Source of the DNA: a virus
Direction: 5' to 3' (one strand)
Length of the DNA: 23,517 bases
Virus record (IMG/VR): IMGVR_UViG_3300025818_000197
Coordinates: 1-23,517 of that record
Shown here: positions 7,817-15,069 of the stretch, piece by piece
Position numbering within the stretch: position 1 is the stretch's first letter
Layout of the letters: every line of letters starts with the position of its first letter
Notes under the pieces: generated by a model
What the model was told of the DNA's origin: nothing
The model's database searches: none
What the model saw: only the letters and a program-made list of their open reading frames with translations
Made by a program: the position numbers and the translations under genes

Positions 7817-9724
7817 CTAAGCTCCTATATCTACTACTTCACAGACATCACCAGTGCAAGCAAATGTCTGGCTTGAGTTAGTACTATCTTCTTTTTCGTA
7901 ATCTGTCAAGAGTGACCAGTCTATTTTTTCTGGCATGAGTGACAATAATGTCTCATATTCTCTCTTGGTTATGTCCTGATAAGGTGCTTGCTGATAGGTG
8001 TGTTCGTTATAAGGTAGGAAAGATACACCTGACATCTCATCAAAATGTTTGTAGACAAACGCACCAACCTCAAACCATTCATCCTTCCTGACGTTGATAG
8101 TCACACTAGGTTTATGCTCACACCAATGTCTCTGATACATGAGCCACATCTCTAGCTGATCAATAGCTGACATATCCTCAGTAACTATTGCGTTGGTAGG
8201 AGACTTGATAGGAAAGCTGAACACTGTAGTCTGCTCAGGTTTCATTACACAAGGTTGACTAGGTATCTTTTGATCCTTCATAAACTGTGTTAGTGGGTCT
8301 TTGTTGTCACCTCGTACAGTCCTTATGTATTGTCTGGAATGACGTGCGTGGATACCTGAGGCACTGTCAACAAGTTGACTGACGGTTCCTGAAGGTTTGA
8401 CACAGGTAATAGCAGTGGAATGATTAATACCAAGATTATCAGCCAGACTACGATTTGTGTTAACCGCCACTTGTCTAAGGCTTTCCAAGTTTTTAGATAG
8501 TCCATTGTTTGTCCTCGTCAATAAAGGGTTATCCATTATGCCTGTTAGAGATACACCTAACAGACGCTCCTCTTCAGTGTTATCCTTCCATATCTTACGT
8601 AAGTATGGGAACTTAGTATACGTAGACTGTATAGTACCTAGTGTTGTAGCTATCTTAACCTTACGTGCCAAGTCACCAAAGTTATCAGCAGACCTGACAA
8701 CAACCTCAGTTAGGTTACAGAACTGATAAGGTCTGAGTATAATCTCACTGCATGGGTTAGTGCCAAAGTCGTAGCTAGGGTCACGTCTTTCAAACTTAGC
8801 TGCTTGTTTCTTACTAGCCTCTCTGTTGAAGACACCACGCTCACCACTACCTGATTCAACTAGAGCCATCCACTCACGCATGAACGACAAGCTATCAGGC
8901 TTCTCTGTGTAGGACACTGAGTTGTTAGCTAAAGCACGTTGAGGGTTGTTAGTCCACCAATCACCTGACTTAGCGTGACGCATCCTATCATCTGACAAGT
9001 TAGACAGACTGATCATAGCTGACCTACGGACACCGCCTACTACAACTACCTCTCCTATCTTACACATAAGGTCGTGACACTCGATAGAGGATAGCTTACG
9101 TCCTTGTGCGTCTTTGAATATCTTGACTGTAAAGGTAAACAAGTCAACTAAAGGAGCAGGTCCACTAGCTCTACCACCAAATGTCTTTAGTCTAGCACCT
9201 GCAGGTCTGACGTTTGACACATCCCACTGAGGTATCTCACCTGCCCACAGTAATGCTAGTAGTTGTCTGAAAGCCTTAGCCCAACCCTCTTTGCTGTCCT
9301 TGACTATGATCTTAGTGTCACTGTCGTATAGCTCAGGTACATCAGGTAGCTTCTGTATGTACTGACGCTCAACTGAGAAGCCTACACCAGTGCCACACAA
9401 CAGGATAAACATAGCCTCATCGAATGACTTGGGGTCATCAACAGGTAAGTAGCTGCAGTTGTAACCTGAGGTGTTGTCTCTATCCAACGCTTTACCTGCT
9501 GTCATCATAGCTCTCATGCTAGGCATGACTTCTAGGTTTAGGATCGCTTGTTCTATCTGATTGACAAAGCTGTCTTTACCCATGACAGGTATGACTACAT
9601 TGGTCATGTATCTGTCTACTGTCTCAGCCCAAGTCTCTCTGCGTTGCTCTTTGTCTAGCCATCGTGCATACCTTGACGTGTGTATGAACGCTTGGTAATC
9701 TGTAGGTAAGTAGTTGTCTCTCAT
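7817..9724 (-). CDS. nrdJ: Adenosylcobalamin-dependent ribonucleotide reductase, class II (monomeric)
   Basis: This enzyme makes deoxyribonucleotides from host ribonucleotides for phage replication, using coenzyme B12 as radical source. In its 635 residues the radical-chemistry residues are visible: Cys90 in YNCSYLP, Cys325 and Glu327 in NPCSEI (thiyl-radical Cys and active-site Glu), Cys336 in FCNLTEV, and the phosphate-binding segment CVKPSGTVSQL at 441. The C-terminal CTGDVC pair (623-628) fits the swinging dithiol that is re-reduced by thioredoxin. It is about 100 residues shorter than the Lactobacillus leichmannii enzyme but carries all the key motifs. It overlaps the MazG gene by 4 nt (ATGA). 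The host presumably supplies cobalamin. Confidence 0.95.
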   Translation of the reverse strand: MRDNYLPTDYQAFIHTSRYARWLDKEQRRETWAETVDRYMTNVVIPVMGKDSFVNQIEQAILNLEVMPSMRAMMTAGKALDRDNTSGYNCSYLPVDDPKSFDEAMFILLCGTGVGFSVERQYIQKLPDVPELYDSDTKIIVKDSKEGWAKAFRQLLALLWAGEIPQWDVSNVRPAGARLKTFGGRASGPAPLVDLFTFTVKIFKDAQGRKLSSIECHDLMCKIGEVVVVGGVRRSAMISLSNLSDDRMRHAKSGDWWTNNPQRALANNSVSYTEKPDSLSFMREWMALVESGSGERGVFNREASKKQAAKFERRDPSYDFGTNPCSEIILRPYQFCNLTEVVVRSADNFGDLARKVKIATTLGTIQSTYTKFPYLRKIWKDNTEEERLLGVSLTGIMDNPLLTRTNNGLSKNLESLRQVAVNTNRSLADNLGINHSTAITCVKPSGTVSQLVDSASGIHARHSRQYIRTVRGDNKDPLTQFMKDQKIPSQPCVMKPEQTTVFSFPIKSPTNAIVTEDMSAIDQLEMWLMYQRHWCEHKPSVTINVRKDEWFEVGAFVYKHFDEMSGVSFLPYNEHTYQQAPYQDITKREYETLLSLMPEKIDWSLLTDYEKEDSTNSSQTFACTGDVCEVVDIGA

Positions 9725-10083
9725 CTCTTGTCACCGTTCCCTCGTAGTGTTCCTCTTTTCTTTCTGCCATGTAGCTTCTCTAAGTTATCGTAGGCTACGG
9801 TCTCCATGTCAATGTTCAGGTCTCTACACAAAGCAGCTATGTACCATAGACAATCACCTATCTCATCAGCTATACCTTCACGGTCAAGCTTACCATCTCT
9901 CATAATCTTCTTTACTTTGTTTGCTACCTCTCCTGCCTCAGCAGCTAAACCCAAAGCAGGGTATATGACTGAGTGTTTCTGATCGTAGATAGCTGTCGTT
10001 GCAGCTTGTTGTTGATACTTGTCCATGTCAAGAGGGTCTTGATTGTAGTACTGAAATGCGTTTATGTCATCTAGGGTAATCAA
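9721..10083 (-). CDS. MazG-like nucleotide pyrophosphohydrolase
   Basis: The protein contains the MazG-fold metal-binding pattern: GLAAEAGEVANKVKKIMRD (EAGE) followed by the second acidic helix EIGDCLWYIAALC (EIGD). Such enzymes hydrolyse NTPs or dNTPs to monophosphates; in phages they are thought to adjust nucleotide pools or alarmone levels. The frame extends to a GTG at 10101, but that GTG lacks a ribosome site. I prefer the TTG at 10083, which has AAGGA 9 nt upstream and overlaps the preceding stop as TTGA, giving about 120 residues (MITLDDINAFQYY...). The 4-nt overlap with nrdJ indicates co-translation. Confidence 0.82.
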   Translation of the reverse strand: MITLDDINAFQYYNQDPLDMDKYQQQAATTAIYDQKHSVIYPALGLAAEAGEVANKVKKIMRDGKLDREGIADEIGDCLWYIAALCRDLNIDMETVAYDNLEKLHGRKKRGTLRGNGDKR

Positions 10084-10271
10084 TTTTCTAAGTCCTTCCA
10101 CTGTCTAATTTCTACATCTAGGTAGAAGTAATCATTCATGTTGATAGTTCCATCGTCTACCAGTTTACGTATGATTGCTTCCTCATCCAAATCATTCTGT
10201 TCCATCAACAACTGTAGTCCGTAGTTATTGACAAGAGCTTCTATCTTACTATCATGATCAAACATTGTCAA
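10080..10271 (-). CDS. Small acidic protein, function unknown
   Basis: This 63-residue acidic protein begins MTMFDHDSKIEALVNNYGLQ and contains QNDLDEEAIIRKLVDDGTIN and YFYLDVEIRQWKDL. No recognised domain is visible. The gene packs directly against the MazG gene and sits 3 nt from the upstream gene, which supports expression as part of the replication operon. It may be helical throughout. Confidence 0.55.
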   Translation of the reverse strand: MTMFDHDSKIEALVNNYGLQLLMEQNDLDEEAIIRKLVDDGTINMNDYFYLDVEIRQWKDLEN

Positions 10272-10274
10272 GCC

Positions 10275-10484
10275 TTAATGTATCCAAAGAGAAGTTTCTT
10301 TTTCGTGAATGATAGGTTCTACTGAAGACTTTAGTTTGTTCATGAAGTTGTAAGCTTCATTAAAGTCTTTGAAGTATATCTCATCATCAAAGACCATACC
10401 TTTTTCTTCAACCATACATACTAAAGCCCACTTGTCACCCTGATCTATTGGACCTTCTAAGAACTGATGTACTTTAACCTCCAT
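10275..10484 (-). CDS. Small protein of unknown function
   Basis: This 69-residue protein begins MEVKVHQFLEGPIDQGDKW and contains YFKDFNEAYNFMNKLKSS. The mixed alternating pattern with a late helix suggests a small alpha/beta fold. A good ribosome site (AAGGGAG) lies upstream of the ATG. I do not recognise the family. It lies in the tight leftward operon between endonuclease I and the MazG gene. Confidence 0.55.
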   Translation of the reverse strand: MEVKVHQFLEGPIDQGDKWALVCMVEEKGMVFDDEIYFKDFNEAYNFMNKLKSSVEPIIHEKETSLWIH

Positions 10485-10599
10485 ATTTAACTCCCTTAAA
10501 CCTGTGTTTAAAAAACACTATTGCATTTATTGTTGTATTGATAGTAACCATAATTAGTATCCACCATTGCCACCATACTAAACCACCGAGTTCAAACAT
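10474..10599 (-). CDS. Possible 41-aa single-span membrane peptide
   Basis: An ATG at 10599 opens a 41-residue frame beginning MFELGGLVWWQWWILIMVTI, with a hydrophobic, Trp-rich span followed by a basic tail (KHRFKGVKYGG). It overlaps the end of the endonuclease I gene by 22 nt and the start of the next gene by 11 nt, exactly filling an otherwise empty gap. The ribosome site is weak (AGAAGAAAAT). Translational coupling is plausible. Confidence 0.4.
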   Translation of the reverse strand: MFELGGLVWWQWWILIMVTINTTINAIVFFKHRFKGVKYGG

Positions 10600-10988
10600 A
10601 TTTTCTTCTTTCTTTCTTTTATCCAATCATGCGGTATAACTTCTTTAGCAAACATGAACCCATAGTAATTACACCAATCTGCGTAGGTCATCTTTGCTCC
10701 TTTGTTTAGTCTCTGGTAAGGATTACTAAAGACAAATCTTATGTCAAGCTCAGGGTGTAACTCTTGTATCCACTTGTGCTTGTTCCTGTCTGGTAAAGTA
10801 AACCTACCTTTAGTTTCGACTATAATACCATTGGGTAAAATAAAGTCAGGAGTATACTTTCTTATTCTCATGTCACGCCACTGTACCTTTAGTGTCTCGT
10901 ACTCAAACTTGACACGTTTCTTTTGTAGGTACTTAGCGTTGCGTTCTTCTAGTCCTGATCGGAATCTGTGAACTTTGGTGGTTGCCAT
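10578..10988 (-). CDS. Endonuclease I, Holliday-junction resolvase (T7 gp3 family)
   Basis: The visible signature is that of T7 gene 3: FRSGLEERNAKYL near the N-terminus, YTPDFILPNGIIVETKGRF with the catalytic Asp, Glu and Lys of a PD-(D/E)XK nuclease, then ELDIRFVFSNP-like sequence and TYADWC near the end. The enzyme cuts branched DNA and, in T7, also degrades host DNA. I start it at the ATG at 10988 (MATTKVHRF, 136 residues); a GTG at 11015 gives a longer form with an unneeded Arg-rich extension. The 40-nt overlap with the exonuclease gene is typical of this operon. The T7 partner gene 6 exonuclease is its direct neighbour. Confidence 0.92.
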   Translation of the reverse strand: MATTKVHRFRSGLEERNAKYLQKKRVKFEYETLKVQWRDMRIRKYTPDFILPNGIIVETKGRFTLPDRNKHKWIQELHPELDIRFVFSNPYQRLNKGAKMTYADWCNYYGFMFAKEVIPHDWIKERKKKICLNSVV

Positions 10989-11662
10989 ACTTGTTCTTCT
11001 TCTCTTCGTAGCCACAACAGCTTACCGTTTTCTATTACTCTTTCTTCATCACCACCGTAGGCTCTGACACACTCTTCATACAAGTCTTGTTCTGTCTTAC
11101 AGTCAGCTAGTATCTTATCAGCTTTCTTAGGTCCAACGCCATAGATACCTTGGATGTTGTCTGCCGAATCACCTGTAAGTATCTGCTTGTAGAAAAACCT
11201 CAACCCTTCAAACTCTTCAACTGTTTGCCAAGTACGTCTGTGTGGATTGTAGTGTGTGCATGGTAGCTGAAGCATGTCCTTGTCTATTGATACGACAATG
11301 CTCTCAGGGTTAGACCAGATGCCTATCAGGTCATCAGCCTCTTCATCCTTGGACACAATAGCTTTCCAGTTGTCGATCAGGTGCTGCCTAATATCACCAA
11401 GGTGTACAGGTCTTTCTTGTTTCCTGTTGCCTTTGTATTCTCTGGTAACAGCAATGTTCTTTCTGAAGTTACCTTTACCTGTCAGGAAGATCTGATACTT
11501 GTCATCAGTTACCTCCCACAGTACTGCCTCTAGTGCAGTCTCTAGTAACTCATCAATCTTTTCTACTGCTGCTTGTACTTCTTCATCTGCACAAGAGAAA
11601 GCTGCACGATAAGCAAACGGATCACCGTCAACCAGTATTTGCAAGTTGTCGTTCTTTTGCAC
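10949..11662 (-). CDS. 5'-3' exonuclease, FEN family (T7 gp6-like)
   Basis: This 237-residue protein shows the FEN/PIN layout: ILVDGDPFAYR with the first metal ligand, an arch region containing REYKGNRKQERP, EEADDLIG with clustered acids, VVSIDKDMLQL, and the helix-hairpin-helix segment GIYGVGPKKADKIL after TGDSADNI. In T7-like phages this enzyme removes RNA primers and supplies nucleotides from degraded host DNA. The GTG at 11662 is chosen because AAGGA lies 8 nt upstream. The gene overlaps its upstream neighbour by 35 nt and endonuclease I by 40 nt. Confidence 0.92.
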   Translation of the reverse strand: MQKNDNLQILVDGDPFAYRAAFSCADEEVQAAVEKIDELLETALEAVLWEVTDDKYQIFLTGKGNFRKNIAVTREYKGNRKQERPVHLGDIRQHLIDNWKAIVSKDEEADDLIGIWSNPESIVVSIDKDMLQLPCTHYNPHRRTWQTVEEFEGLRFFYKQILTGDSADNIQGIYGVGPKKADKILADCKTEQDLYEECVRAYGGDEERVIENGKLLWLRREEEQVWQPPKFTDSDQD

Positions 11663-11873
11663 GTTGACGTTCCTTCTGTGTCATTGGTCTAAGTATATCG
11701 TCACTGTAGTCAACGATGATACCTGTGTTCCACTTACTGCGTTCTTCTTCTGCTGCTTCGTAAGTATTAAACAACTTTGGTTTGTACCCTTCTGTGGTAT
11801 TACAAGGCCACTCTTCAGGCACGTAGTTGTAATCCTCATCAGTATCAAACATAATCATTACTGCGTATTTCAT
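11628..11873 (-). CDS. Small protein of unknown function (81 aa)
   Basis: The frame can be extended upstream to 12065, but that extension runs through the terminator and into the SSB-like gene. The ATG at 11873 (MKYAVMIMFDTDEDYNYVPE) has AAGGAT upstream and is the likely start. The 81-residue product has a beta-type N-terminus, a central KLFNTYEAAEEERSKWN and a charged C-terminal helix (TQKERQRAKERQL). I recognise it only as a type of small protein frequent in marine phages. It is coupled to the exonuclease by a 35-nt overlap. Confidence 0.65.
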   Translation of the reverse strand: MKYAVMIMFDTDEDYNYVPEEWPCNTTEGYKPKLFNTYEAAEEERSKWNTGIIVDYSDDILRPMTQKERQRAKERQLANTG

Positions 11874-11884
11874 ATATATAATCC

Positions 11885-11965
11885 TTAGTGCAAGTATTGA
11901 ACTACTTGGGCTGCTAATAAAAAGAAAATTATCATAGCTACCCATACTAGTGCTAACTCTTTCAT
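11885..11965 (-). CDS. Possible 26-aa membrane peptide
   Basis: The ATG at 11965 opens a 26-codon frame (MKELALVWVAMIIFFLLAAQ, then VVQYLH) that is one hydrophobic helix, ending 11 nt before the next start. There is no convincing ribosome site, because the terminator T-tract lies directly upstream. Single-span mini-proteins are common in phages, but this could be chance in AT-rich sequence. Confidence 0.25.
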   Translation of the reverse strand: MKELALVWVAMIIFFLLAAQVVQYLH

Positions 11966-11994
11966 GGGAGAAAAAGGACAGGGCCGAAGCCCTG
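11966..11994 (-). terminator. Leftward intrinsic terminator with UUCG tetraloop after the SSB-like gene
   Basis: Reading leftward, the stem CAGGGC pairs with GCCCTG around TTCG (11979-11994), closing as the very stable C(UUCG)G tetraloop, followed by TCCTTTTTCT. It ends the transcript of the SSB-like gene 30 nt after its stop codon. Confidence 0.85.
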
Positions 11995-12024
11995 CCAGTT
12001 ACAACGAAAGGAGTACATGGGTTG

Positions 12025-12513
12025 TTACCAACGATCCTCTGCAGCCATCTCTTCAAATGGTACATGTTCGAGGATGCCCACTTTCTCTAACCTTACTGAG
12101 GCGGTAGAACCCTCACCGTAGATAGAGATTTTAACCTTGGCCTTAGTGCCGTTACCAAGAGCACCGTCTTCAATGTAATCCCAAGGTTTATTGGTAGTGC
12201 CGTGGGTAACGGATGGCGCACCACCAAAGTCTTCAATACCAGAAGGGTGTTTGTTAGGACGTTTGAGTTTCATACCTGCACGATTGTCTGCTGCAGTAAT
12301 TGGTTTGATCATACGGTTGCCCATTGATTCTTCAGGGAAACCTAAATCAACCATCTTCTGTAGCTCATCATCATCCTTGGGTACGAACACAGTATTGAAC
12401 TGTCCTTCTGTACGTTCATGGTATTCTGAGTCATCTATGTTGTCCTCGAAGATACGTGCATAATATAAGTCACCTTCGAATACACCATACTGAGTTTTCT
12501 TTTTAGCTGCCAT
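12025..12513 (-). CDS. Probable single-stranded DNA-binding protein (T7 gp2.5-like role)
   Basis: This 162-residue protein begins MAAKKKTQYGVFEGDLYYAR and has a beta-rich, charged body (GQFNTVFVPKDDDELQKMV; KAKVKISIYGEGSTASVRLE). Its acidic C-terminus, PFEEMAAEDRW, ends in an aromatic residue. Phage SSBs such as T7 gp2.5 use an acidic tail with a terminal aromatic residue to contact polymerase and helicase. The position between exonuclease and polymerase matches that role, as does a private strong promoter (12546-12574) and strong terminator, since SSBs are needed in large amounts. I see no diagnostic motif, so the call is from composition, tail and context. Confidence 0.7.
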   Translation of the reverse strand: MAAKKKTQYGVFEGDLYYARIFEDNIDDSEYHERTEGQFNTVFVPKDDDELQKMVDLGFPEESMGNRMIKPITAADNRAGMKLKRPNKHPSGIEDFGGAPSVTHGTTNKPWDYIEDGALGNGTKAKVKISIYGEGSTASVRLEKVGILEHVPFEEMAAEDRW

Positions 12514-12545
12514 TATCTAGCTCCTCTTTACTGATTCGTTTCATC

Positions 12546-12574
12546 AACATATACGTAATTAATTCCAATGTCAA
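12546..12574 (-). promoter_or_regulatory. Leftward sigma70-like promoter for the SSB-like gene
   Basis: TTGACA (plus coordinates 12569-12574), a 17-nt spacer and TATGTT (12546-12551), about 35 nt before the SSB-like start codon in a 96-nt intergenic gap. GAGGAG ribosome-site sequence follows downstream. Confidence 0.65.
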
Positions 12575-12609
12575 GCAAAAAATTACAGGGGATAGTGCAA
12601 ATATCCAAA

Positions 12610-13626
12610 TCAATGTGTGTCTCTCCAATTATACCCTATGTCAGTTGAACCTGCGAGTGGGCAGACCATACCAAACTTTATACCAGTGTCAACAATAGAT
12701 TGCCTTTGTATCTTACCTAGTAGTTCAGCATCTTTCATCTGCCCACGCACTTCTGTTTGCCACTCATCATGAGGCCACGTAACAAGCTTAAACTCAAGGA
12801 ACTGTCTCTTAGCTTTGTAGACCCAATCAAGTGCTGCATGTTTCATTATGGTTGACTCACCATTCTGAAGCATACCTGCTAGTGTCTTGTGTTCTGAAGG
12901 TACTATAACCCTACGTCCATCAAGACCTCTGAACCACCCACGTTTAGCTATGTGTGGTATTACCTTTTTCTTTAACTCAGCAAGTCCTTGAATTGATTGC
13001 ATAAAGTTTTCAACTGCTTGCTTTGCTTCTTTCTGACTGACGTTTAGTATCTGTGCTACCTTGGCATTACCTGCACCTAGTAGGAACGCATAGATGAAAG
13101 TCTTAGCCATATCTCTAGTGACATGTGACATACCCAGAGCCTTACGGTTCAGGTTATGTATGTCTGTCTCATCTTCCTTCTTGCCTGACACGATAGCGTG
13201 TACGTATTCCTCTGACTTCATCAGGTGTGCGAGTACACGTAACTGGATACCCTCAGCATCTGTGCCTACCAAGTAGCAGCCCTTGGGTACACACCATAGC
13301 TCACGTAGTTGACCATCGTATCTGTCCTTCACCTTCTCTACAGCAGTGACAGCATCACCATGAAACTGTGCAGGGATGTTAGCTTGGTTAGGGTTCCTGT
13401 GTGCCATCCTGCCTGTCCATGCACCAACGTGTGTAAAGCTGCCGTGAATACGTGAATCGTCACCACAATGCCCCAGCCACTCCACTAGTGAGGATCGCCT
13501 ACCTTCAAGTGTCAACCACTCTGCTAGACGTTTGCCTCCTGCAGGTGCTGTCTCAGGCAGTGTGTTAAGGTTTGCCTCAGATAAAGTCCATCCGAACTTA
13601 GCAAACTTCTGTCCTCGTTCATCCAT
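12610..13626 (-). CDS. DNA polymerase A, polymerase domain (split gene, C-terminal part)
   Basis: This is the polymerase half of a T7 gp5-type enzyme, about 338 residues. Numbering from the longer frame start at 13638: RIHGSFTHVGAWTGRMAH at 63-80; motif A GTDAEGIQLRVLAHLM with catalytic Asp127; motif B RDMAKTFIYAFLLGAG at 175-190 with the dNTP-contacting Arg/Lys and Tyr183; motif C WPHDEWQTEV with Asp291 and Glu292. The ATG at 13626 is chosen because GAGG lies 6 nt upstream, inside the end of the endonuclease gene, so this part can be translated on its own. Leu187 replaces the conserved motif B Tyr (Tyr530 in T7). The exonuclease half is encoded separately at 13971-14864, in a different frame. 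Confidence 0.9.
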   Translation of the reverse strand: MDERGQKFAKFGWTLSEANLNTLPETAPAGGKRLAEWLTLEGRRSSLVEWLGHCGDDSRIHGSFTHVGAWTGRMAHRNPNQANIPAQFHGDAVTAVEKVKDRYDGQLRELWCVPKGCYLVGTDAEGIQLRVLAHLMKSEEYVHAIVSGKKEDETDIHNLNRKALGMSHVTRDMAKTFIYAFLLGAGNAKVAQILNVSQKEAKQAVENFMQSIQGLAELKKKVIPHIAKRGWFRGLDGRRVIVPSEHKTLAGMLQNGESTIMKHAALDWVYKAKRQFLEFKLVTWPHDEWQTEVRGQMKDAELLGKIQRQSIVDTGIKFGMVCPLAGSTDIGYNWRDTH

Positions 13627-14002
13627 TTTGTTCCTCATGTTTTTCTAAATACCTAAGTGCTCTAGTCACACCTTCAATATCATCACCTAACTTTCCTATA
13701 CCAGTGTTGCAAAAATGACACAGAAAGCCTCTGTACTTACCTGTCTTGTGGTCATGATCAAAGTGTAAGCTTTTAATTTTTCTTCCACAACAATGACATA
13801 AACCTGTATCTAAGTGTTCGTATTTCTTTCTTTCTTTTCTTCTCCACTCTCTCCCCTCATTACAACAAGCCATACATCTAGAATCTCTTGTTGTATTTGT
13901 TGGAGATTTGTGCCTTTTATGAAATCTATCTATAGGTTTTTCTACACTACATATCCTACAAACTCTTGTTTCAACGAAAAGTTCTAGCTGATTCTCTTTC
14001 AT
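13619..14002 (-). CDS. HNH endonuclease of the endonuclease VII type, inserted in the DNA polymerase gene
   Basis: Starting at the ATG at 14002 (MKENQLELFVETRVCRICSV), the 127-residue protein has paired Cys knuckles (CRIC, CMACC, CHCC, CHFC) and the catalytic signature LHFDHDHKTGKYRGFLCHFC followed by NTGIGKLGDDIEGV, the hallmark of the recombination endonuclease VII family (T4 gp49 fold). Relatives of this type often act as free-standing homing endonucleases. It sits exactly between the exonuclease and polymerase halves of the polymerase, overlapping the upstream part by 32 nt and the downstream part by 8 nt, and in a different frame from both. Many Arg/Lys residues (REWRRKERKKYEH) may contact DNA. 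Confidence 0.9.
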   Translation of the reverse strand: MKENQLELFVETRVCRICSVEKPIDRFHKRHKSPTNTTRDSRCMACCNEGREWRRKERKKYEHLDTGLCHCCGRKIKSLHFDHDHKTGKYRGFLCHFCNTGIGKLGDDIEGVTRALRYLEKHEEQNG

Positions 14003-14864
14003 AATCAATATGGCCTTTCGTTTTCTCAAATGGTTTCCATCCTGCTTCCCATAGTCTTTCTATCCGCATCTTTGGTGAGGCAGGGTTGAACTCTATGAAG
14101 TCGTAGCACACTAGCTCAGGGTCTTGCTTTGACCAGTCTACTTGTGTCTTTGCGTGTTTCTTTTGTGCGTTGGTCACGTTACTGTACAGTGTACCGTCAG
14201 CTTTCTTTCTGTACTTGATACGATTGACTTCCTCTAGCTTGGGTGGGAAGTCCTCTTGGAAAGCATCTTCAAGGTGTGCTTTGCGTTGTTCTATCTCATC
14301 AAGTAACTCTTCAGCCTTAGCCTTGTTGAAGTAGAAGCCGTTGTCTGTCATGGTCTGACACAGTATTTGTATGTCATGCTCACATTTTATAGCCCACTCC
14401 CAATCAGGATCATGTATTACTTTCTTGAACTTATCGTACACTCTTAATGTAACTGTAACGTCCTGATGACAGTACTTGATCATCTCATCCGACAGCATCG
14501 AGAAGTCGGAGAAGTCCATCTTGAAGTTACCTAGCCTTATACCCCAAGCCTTGAGGCCATGCCCATGCTTGATGTCGAAGTCAACCAGTCTACTGACAAT
14601 CAGTGTGTCAAGGACTGACTCCAAAGGTATCAAGTCTTTCTTTACAAGGCGATTAATAATAGGAACATCAAAACAGATTCCATTGTGAAATATAAACCTA
14701 TCGTATCTGCTACAGTACTCAATGAATCTCTCCTTCTCTTCCTGTATTGTTGTTAGGTGAACGAAGTGTTCCTTTTCACCTGTCTCTACATCCTCTGCAC
14801 AGATACACCAAATCTTTTCTGGTGTAAGTGATTCTGTTTCTATGTCCATAGCTACACTACGCAT
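13971..14864 (-). CDS. DNA polymerase A, 3'-5' exonuclease domain (split gene, N-terminal part)
   Basis: This part carries the proofreading exonuclease of a T7 gp5-type polymerase. Exo I is AMDIETESL with the Asp/Glu pair, Exo II is FHNGICFDVPII, and Exo III is YCHQDVTVT with the Tyr and Asp in place. The linker to the polymerase domain follows (NPASPKMRIERLWEAGWKPF), and the frame stops shortly after GHIDYERES. The frame opens at 14888, but AGGAG at 14874-14878 best serves the ATG at 14864 (9-nt spacing); the ATG at 14870 is the alternative. The last residues (about RESARTFR) are probably not native, because the coding sequence already overlaps the inserted endonuclease gene there. Confidence 0.9.
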   Translation of the reverse strand: MRSVAMDIETESLTPEKIWCICAEDVETGEKEHFVHLTTIQEEKERFIEYCSRYDRFIFHNGICFDVPIINRLVKKDLIPLESVLDTLIVSRLVDFDIKHGHGLKAWGIRLGNFKMDFSDFSMLSDEMIKYCHQDVTVTLRVYDKFKKVIHDPDWEWAIKCEHDIQILCQTMTDNGFYFNKAKAEELLDEIEQRKAHLEDAFQEDFPPKLEEVNRIKYRKKADGTLYSNVTNAQKKHAKTQVDWSKQDPELVCYDFIEFNPASPKMRIERLWEAGWKPFEKTKGHIDYERESARTFR

Positions 14865-15069
14865 GGTCATCTTCTCCTGTAAACTCATACCATAATAGAA
14901 CTAGCGTATTGAATATCCAGAAGATACTGCTAGTGATAGCTCTTCTTTGGCTCATCTCATGTTGTCTTTCCATGAAATAGAATATAGTCCTGACATGTAC
15001 GTAGTGTAAGAATATGCCAAGAAAATAAATTACTGCTGCAAAGGCAGCGTATGGGTCAATATACTGCAT
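14857..15069 (-). CDS. Small two-span membrane protein
   Basis: This 70-residue protein has two hydrophobic helices (AAFAAVIYFLGIFLHYVHV and ITSSIFWIFNTLVLLWYEF) separated by a charged loop (MERQHEMSQRRA), with an acidic C-terminus (TGEDDHA). It overlaps the helicase end by 14 nt and the polymerase start by 8 nt, so it is likely co-translated. No family is recognised. A membrane location for a gene between helicase and polymerase is unusual. Confidence 0.5.
   Translation of the reverse strand: MQYIDPYAAFAAVIYFLGIFLHYVHVRTIFYFMERQHEMSQRRAITSSIFWIFNTLVLLWYEFTGEDDHA

Noticed and set aside
10231-10258. Rightward promoter-like TTGACA-N16-TATCAT
   Set aside because: It lies fully inside a leftward gene, lacks the TGN element of the other strong candidates, and TTGACA-like hexamers are common in this sequence.
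11874-12065. N-terminal extension of the small gene at 11628-11873
   Set aside because: The extension would translate the terminator hairpin and part of the SSB-like gene in another frame; the ATG at 11873 has a good ribosome site.
13619-14029. Intein or group I intron in the DNA polymerase gene
   Set aside because: The endonuclease frame is out of phase with both polymerase parts, no splicing blocks are seen, and its coding sequence fills the whole insert, leaving no room for an intron core.
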